Program-made: the position numbers and the translations under genes
The notes under the pieces: model-generated
What the model was told of the DNA's origin: nothing
Databases searched by the model: none
Seen by the model: the letters and a program-made list of their open reading frames with translations, nothing else
Part shown: in pieces, positions 7,429 through 11,749 of the stretch
How the letters are laid out: every line of letters starts with the position of its first letter
Numbering within the stretch: position 1 is the stretch's first letter
Origin: Podochytrium sp. JEL0797
Taxonomy: Eukaryota; Chytridiomycota; Chytridiomycetes; Chytridiales; Chytriomycetaceae
Assembly (NCBI GenBank): GCA_027596195.1
Contig: JADGJG010000850.1
Location: 1-11,749, forward strand
Direction of reading: 5' to 3'
Length of the DNA stretch: 11,749 nt

Positions 7429-9698
7429 ATGGACTTCATAAACTTTGACTTCTATGAGAAGTGAGCCATTCGATTTAATTCGTCGTGCAGTGTCTCACGC
7501 AAACACATGGTCATCACAACCAGCTTCATCGAGTCGATTGCTCAGGTCATGAGCAGGGCTCTGACGGACGAGGAGACTGGTAAGTATCTGGTGCCATCTG
7601 TATGTGCGATACTCGATTAAACCCAGGGGGCCACACAGAAAAACTGCTGACATCCTTCCGCGCCCTCCAAAGCCGCCTCAAAGACCTCTCAACGTGAGAC
7701 CATCTCTCTCTCATCCATGCGCTCATACTCGTATCATTTACTTTTTCCTCTCCTGCGCGCAGCGAAAATCTCAAGCGTTTGGAAGCCGAGAGCAAAGCGC
7801 AGCGCCCGTTTTGCAAACACAAGGGCACCTGTTCGGGAAACGCTTTTCGCGGTTTGGTCAAGGCGTTCTTTACGCTGTATGCCGTTAAATACGGCCTATC
7901 GTTCGTGCCTGCCTTGATCACTGGCCAAATTTGGCGCAAGTACGTACTCATCAAATGTTCTCCGGCCTCACAAAATGCTGACACACCTTTACAAGTCCAC
8001 GCATCCTCCTCAAAATCGGCGGCAAAGACACCACCACTTTCGCCCTCTTCCTTTCCACGTTCATCAGCTCGTACAAAGCGTCCCTGTGCCTCTTCCGTCG
8101 CCTCCGCAGCACCGACGATTACGTGAACCCGTTCCTCGCGGGCTGCATCGCCGGTACGAGTCTCTACCTCGACGCGAACCGCAGCCGTCGAATCATGGTC
8201 GCGTTGTACCTCAGCACGCGCACGCTCCATTTTCTGTGTCGCTGGGTGTGGCAGAGACGGTTGGAGCCCTTGATTACGGGGAAGGAGGTTGGGAGTGTGA
8301 AGGAGTTAGAGGAGTTGGAGGAAGGGGAGAAGGGGCATCGTCACCACCATCGACACCATCATGGACACCATCACAGTCGGCAGAGAAGTTTGGGGGGTTT
8401 GGAGAGAATGGAGTTGGAGGCGTTGAAGAGCAATTCGGGGTTGTCGGGAGGCGAGGTGTCGCCTCCTTTGATGGTCAAGAAGGGGATTCTTGGAGTGGAC
8501 ACGGCGAATTCGAATGGGAAGGTGGTGGGAATCGAGGGTAGTGTGGTTGTAGCCAAGAAGTCGCAAGAGGAAACTCAAAAGGACGATGAGTGGATTGTGA
8601 AGCTGAGAAAGAATGTGCGTTATACGGCGGGAACACTTGTCATGATGTTGGCGAGCAGTCAAATTTTGATGGCTTACGTTTTGGAACCTCAGTCGGTTGC
8701 GGTGAGTGACTTTTTTTGCGGTTTCTCTTGGGAAGCGTCTGATTCGAGAGATCTTGTCGCATGCGCAGAGCTCTTACCAGTCGTTCCTTCTCACTCACGG
8801 CGGAATCCGCACCCATCAACCAAAACGAGCACGCGATTATCTTCAAGTAATGGCCACGGTGCTGCGCTCGGGTTTCAACGGACACTCAACCAAATATCTC
8901 CAACCCGACCCGTCAACGACCAATGGAATGCCGCCTTCCTTTGAATCGAACCTCCCACCCAACCTCGACGTGTCCCGATTCGAGCCGTACTTTGACTACA
9001 TCAACCAGGCCCCACACGAATGGGTCATGTGTTCGTTCCAACACCCCAAACACGCCAACTGCGAGCTCGGGGCCCTTGACTTCTTTGGCCAAGAGTTCAA
9101 ACGCGCGTTGCAAATGTACGTTCCGCTAAATGGAATCATGACGCTCGTGTTCCGCGGGACCTCGCTGTGGAAGAAGCCTGGTCAGAATTTGTGGCATTAT
9201 CTCGTGCAGACGGCGAGGAGCACGTTGTTCTTGTCGGCGTATTGCACGATGGCGTGGTATTCTGTGTGCTCTTTTAGGAGAATTTTCAAGAAGGATGCGT
9301 TGTGGATGTGAGTGTTCGCTCGAGTGTGACTGTGGTGGGGGGGTTTAACTTTTTGTATTTCACAGGTATTACGTGAACGGGCTGTTGTGTGGAGCAACGG
9401 TATTGATTGAAGCTCCGGGTCGTCGGCTGGAGCTTGGATTGTATTGTTTGCCGAGGGCGTTTGAGAGTTTGTGGAATTGCGGCGTGACTTGGGGATGGTG
9501 GCGTGACATACCAAACGGAGAAGGGATTTACTTTTCGCTAATGACTGGAGTCTTGATGATGCTGTATCAGAAGGACCCAGCGAGTATCCATGACGGGTGA
9601 GTTTTTTTCGATTTGTGCGCGCGGAGACCGTATTCTTGACTGACTCCAACTATTTAAGGTACCGGAAAGTTATGCACCGCTTTTTTGGAATCAATTGA
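7429..9698 (+). CDS. TMEM135: TMEM135-family transmembrane protein, eight exons, about 626 aa
   Basis: Exons: 7429-7460, 7491-7579, 7627-7693, 7763-7939, 7996-8701, 8769-9307, 9366-9596 and 9659-9698. All seven introns are GT-AG and the sum is an exact multiple of three. TMEM135 proteins act at peroxisomes, lipid droplets and mitochondria, and affect fission and lipid or cholesterol export. Hallmarks seen: the N-terminal Cys-rich motif CKHKGTCSGNAFRG (Cys80, Cys86); the hydrophobic, Tim17-like half around FLAGCIAGTSLYLDANRSRR; a second Cys/HP motif, CSFQHPKHANC (residues 445-455); then further membrane segments (RTLFLSAYC, YVNGLLCGATVLIEAPGRRLEL); and the C-terminal YQKDPASIHDGYRKVMHRFF. A hydrophilic insert of about 110 residues follows LEPLITGK and contains 10 histidines at residues 236-248. 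Intron 1 is only 30 nt. Exon 3 may instead start at 7639, dropping four residues in frame. Confidence 0.93.
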
Positions 9699-9899
9699 GA
9701 TGGGTTTTGTGATGAAAAGCACGGCACCACTTGCGCATTCTGAAGCTCCCTTCTGTTCATGTAATCCACCATTGTTGAATCCAACTGCAACATTGGATTG
9801 AACCCGAGTGCGATTCCGGACTTCGATTGTCCTCCATCGACGGAAATTCAGAATCGTTGTCCGCCTCCGGCACTGGCTTTTTGACAAACATTCCGGACA

Positions 9900-10550
9900 T
9901 CACCATGCGTTCCTCAAACGCACGTTTGCGTCTTCCTCTTTGCGCTTTCGGGCCAACGGGTTACCGAAAATACCACCCAGTCCCACACCAACAGCCGACC
10001 AGATGAGAATGGTGGCACGCATAGCCTCACGGCGATCAAAGGAAGTAAAAGTCTCTGGCTTGAGTGGATGAAAAGCCGGCTTTGGCCGAATGCGTCGCGA
10101 AACAGTTTGGAGAAGCGTGAAAAGCGGCGACTCTTTTTGGCGCCTGCAATGTCTTCTTCGCCTTCTTCTTCTTGTTCGTATTTGTTGAATTGCTCCGAAT
10201 AGTCGTGTTTTGGTGTTGGATTTGACCAGGATGAAAAGTCGCCGTTGAAGCCGCGCGGCGGCGAAGAAGGCGAAGTCGAAGAAGAGGGCGAGTAGCGCAG
10301 ATCGTACTGGGCCCGCGTGTCTCTGTTCTTGAGCACTTCGTACGCTTCTTTGCCTCGGAGAAAGCGACGGAGCGCAGCTTTCTGCATCTCCGGCGCATAC
10401 GATTTGACGCGATCCGGGTATGTATCAAGAGAGAGCGAAAGAACGCTGTCTTGATGGCCGCCTGAGAAGGCGGCGGGGAAGTCGCAAGGCCGAGCGCTTT
10501 GTAAATGAGTAAAAAAAATATCGTAAGTGCTTGACCTCCTGTGAATCCAT
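9900..10550 (-). CDS. Small J-domain (DnaJ-like) membrane protein, reading frame broken
   Basis: Minus-strand reading is in pieces. ATG at 10550 gives MDSQEVKHLRYFF. After an 8-T run the frame must move to give LLIYKALGLATSPPPSQAAIKTAF (to 10441). It moves again to SLSLDTYPDRVKSYAPEMQK and GKEAYEVLKNRDTRAQYD (from 10438), then an acidic EQEEEGEEDIAG linker. After LFRDAFGQ it moves a third time to FHPLKPETFTSFDRREAMRA, a TM helix (TILIWSAVGVGLGGIFG) and a basic tail ending RNAW at the TGA 9902-9900. Each move equals one missing base. J-domain helices II and IV and the linker length match the family exactly if one base is restored at about 10440. Known: J-proteins stimulate Hsp70 through HPD; here it reads YPD. 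Layout (J domain, linker, C-terminal TM) resembles DNAJC4-type proteins. It is a pseudogene, or sequence with indel errors. It converges with TMEM135. Confidence 0.75.
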
Positions 10551-10667
10551 ATCCCTTTCGTTTTCTACATATTTTTTTACCCGGAGATTTCCAAAAATGA
10601 AGGTCGAAATAAACCGCGCGCTCTTGCGCTTTTATTCCACAGAGAACAAAATAAATATTAAAATAAA

Positions 10668-11234
10668 TTACTTGAAACTGGTCATGTGCTGCGAACGGCG
10701 CGTCTCGACAAATGCAACCAACTGATTCACTTCGCGCACAAGAGATTGTCTGATGTCCCGCATTTCAGCCACCAAAGTCTCGCGACTCTCTTCCTCAGAA
10801 ACGAGTCCGTATTCCGGGTTCATGCCCCAAGTAAAGTCGTGAAGAACGCGCCCACTCGCGCCGAGAATATTCGTTTCCAGACCTTCGACTTTGGTTCGGA
10901 CAGCCTCGACATCGCTCTGTGCAAATAAATAAATTGATTAGAAAGATGGCGGGAATAACGTGACTCAAATCAACTCAAATCAACATACCAAAATAGAATC
11001 GTCGATTGGAACTTTGCGAGTTTGGAGGTCGTCGAGAACATCGTGGGCCTGCTGGGCATATAAGATGCGCACTCGGATCAAGTTGTTGGCCGGGTACGGA
11101 AACCGTTTCTGGGAAACGGACGCCACGATGCTGGGGAGTGGGTTTTCGACATGGCTCGCCAAGCCTCTGGCTTGGCGGAAGACGGAGGTGGCACGGTTCA
11201 TATTGGCAGAGCGAACAAAAGCGTGTGGGAACAT
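10668..11234 (-). CDS. Unknown protein with mitochondrial-type N-terminus, two exons, 164 aa
   Basis: Exon 1 is 11234-10989. The intron 10988-10917 (72 nt, GTATGT...GCACAG) is in phase 0, and exon 2 is 10916-10668, ending MTSFK and TAA. The join is VPIDDSIL-SDVEAVRTKV. The first 25 or so residues are rich in R, S and A with no acidic residue (NMNRATSVFRQARGLASH), typical of a mitochondrial presequence; Met12 is an alternative start. The rest is soluble and largely helical by composition, with heptad-like spacing in ESRETLVAEMRDIRQSLVRE. A conserved-looking block, FPYPANNLIRVRILYAQQAH, follows the presequence. I recognise no family. It is divergent from the gene starting at 11475, and its stop lies only 117 bp before the J-protein ATG on the same strand. 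Confidence 0.75.
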
Positions 11235-11474
11235 TTCAATTGAGTATTTTTGGTAACTTTCGTGAAGGCAGTTTGTGTTTCAGGCAGTTTTTTGGTGGCG
11301 GAAGGGGGGTCCAACGAAATTTTTCTTCCTGAGCACAGCCCTTTCCCGACAGAGATTCGGCAAAAAAAATATTAAGTATGCGGACCAATGTCGATTGGAG
11401 TTGAGCTTCAGCATGAAAATCGTTACTTGTAAAGAAAAGGGAACGGAACCAAAAAAAAAATTAGTCGAAGAACA
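11235..11474. promoter_or_regulatory. Divergent promoter region between the 164-aa protein gene and the 3' partial gene
   Basis: 240 bp separate the two presumed ATGs. There are two poly-A tracts on the plus strand, 8 A at about 11362-11369 and 10 A at 11452-11461. The second lies about 14 bp upstream of the plus-strand ATG, consistent with a nucleosome-poor promoter. No specific factor site was identified. Confidence 0.45.
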
Positions 11475-11749
11475 ATGGAAGTCACCCATTTGGAGTCGGA
11501 CTCTTCGAGTTCATCAAGCCATAAGCGCGATACCAAGCCCGTGGAAACCAGTGATGACACGATATTCCATGATTCCCCCGAAAAGAGCTCCATCATCACT
11601 GAAGTTCCGTCGTTTGAGCAGATCTTGAAGCGTGGAGCCTTTTCGCAGGCCATGAACGCGACACCGACACATCAGGCTCACATGCTAGCAGCCGCACAGA
11701 TCCATCACACCCTCCTCAAACAAAATAGTGCTTTCTTGAAAGCCCGAAC
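11475..11749 (+). CDS. Unknown protein, 5' end only (runs off the window)
   Basis: The ATG at 11475 has a good context (AACAATGG). The frame stays open for 91 codons to the window edge without a stop or obvious intron. It begins MEVTHLESDSSSSSSHKRD, a serine-rich acidic start. Then comes a Ser/Thr/Glu-rich stretch, and a more ordered segment, VPSFEQILKRGAFSQAMN followed by HQAHMLAAAQIHHTLLKQ, probably helical. No family recognised. The ORF at 11275-11628 on the same strand is in another frame and does not fit a start this clean. Confidence 0.5.
   Translation, partial: MEVTHLESDSSSSSSHKRDTKPVETSDDTIFHDSPEKSSIITEVPSFEQILKRGAFSQAMNATPTHQAHMLAAAQIHHTLLKQNSAFLKAR

Noticed and set aside
9757..9960. 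A further frame extending the J-protein past 9900 (RRKRAFEERMVMSGMF...)
   Set aside because: It would need a fourth frame change, whereas the TM-containing frame already has a plausible basic C-terminus and stop at 9902-9900.

Overview
The window looks like nuclear DNA from a fungus. The genes are cut by short GT-AG introns, mostly 47-69 nt and one possibly 30 nt. It carries DPH1, a eukaryotic tRNA-Ser with internal A and B boxes, a TMEM135-family protein, a tetraspanin and the remains of a carrier resembling fungal Yhm2. An early-diverging fungus such as a chytrid would fit, but that is inference; nothing here fixes the lineage. No bacterial operon, IS element, CRISPR array or viral gene was seen.

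Layout, left to right. 188-786 (-) is the last exon of a probable MYND zinc-finger protein. 900-1750 shows nothing recognisable. 1755-2268 (-) is the C-terminal half of a Yhm2-like mitochondrial carrier with stops, a frameshift and a lost splice donor, so I call it a pseudogene. 2551-2632 (+) is tRNA-Ser(AGA). 2741-4297 (-) is a two-exon tetraspanin with a long N-terminus and an enlarged extracellular loop. About 4440-5055 (-) is an unidentified coiled-coil/proline-rich/basic protein whose frame changes at a run of 14 G. 5305-6739 (+) is DPH1 in two exons. 7429-9698 (+) is a TMEM135-like membrane protein in eight exons. 9900-10550 (-) is a small membrane-anchored J-domain protein whose frame is broken and whose HPD motif reads YPD. 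10668-11234 (-) is a two-exon unknown protein with a mitochondrial-type N-terminus. 11475-11749 (+) is the 5' end of an unknown gene that runs out of the window.

The genes do not form one pathway. They are housekeeping (DPH1, tRNA) and membrane or organelle genes with compact spacing. Two divergent pairs (coiled-coil protein/DPH1 and 164-aa protein/3' partial gene) share intergenic regions of about 240 bp, and TMEM135 and the J-protein converge. I found no convincing new multi-gene system. The most interesting points are the decayed carrier, the damaged YPD J-protein, the expanded tetraspanin and the histidine-rich insert in the TMEM135 protein. Exon joins were worked out by hand and checked for frame, but not against transcripts.
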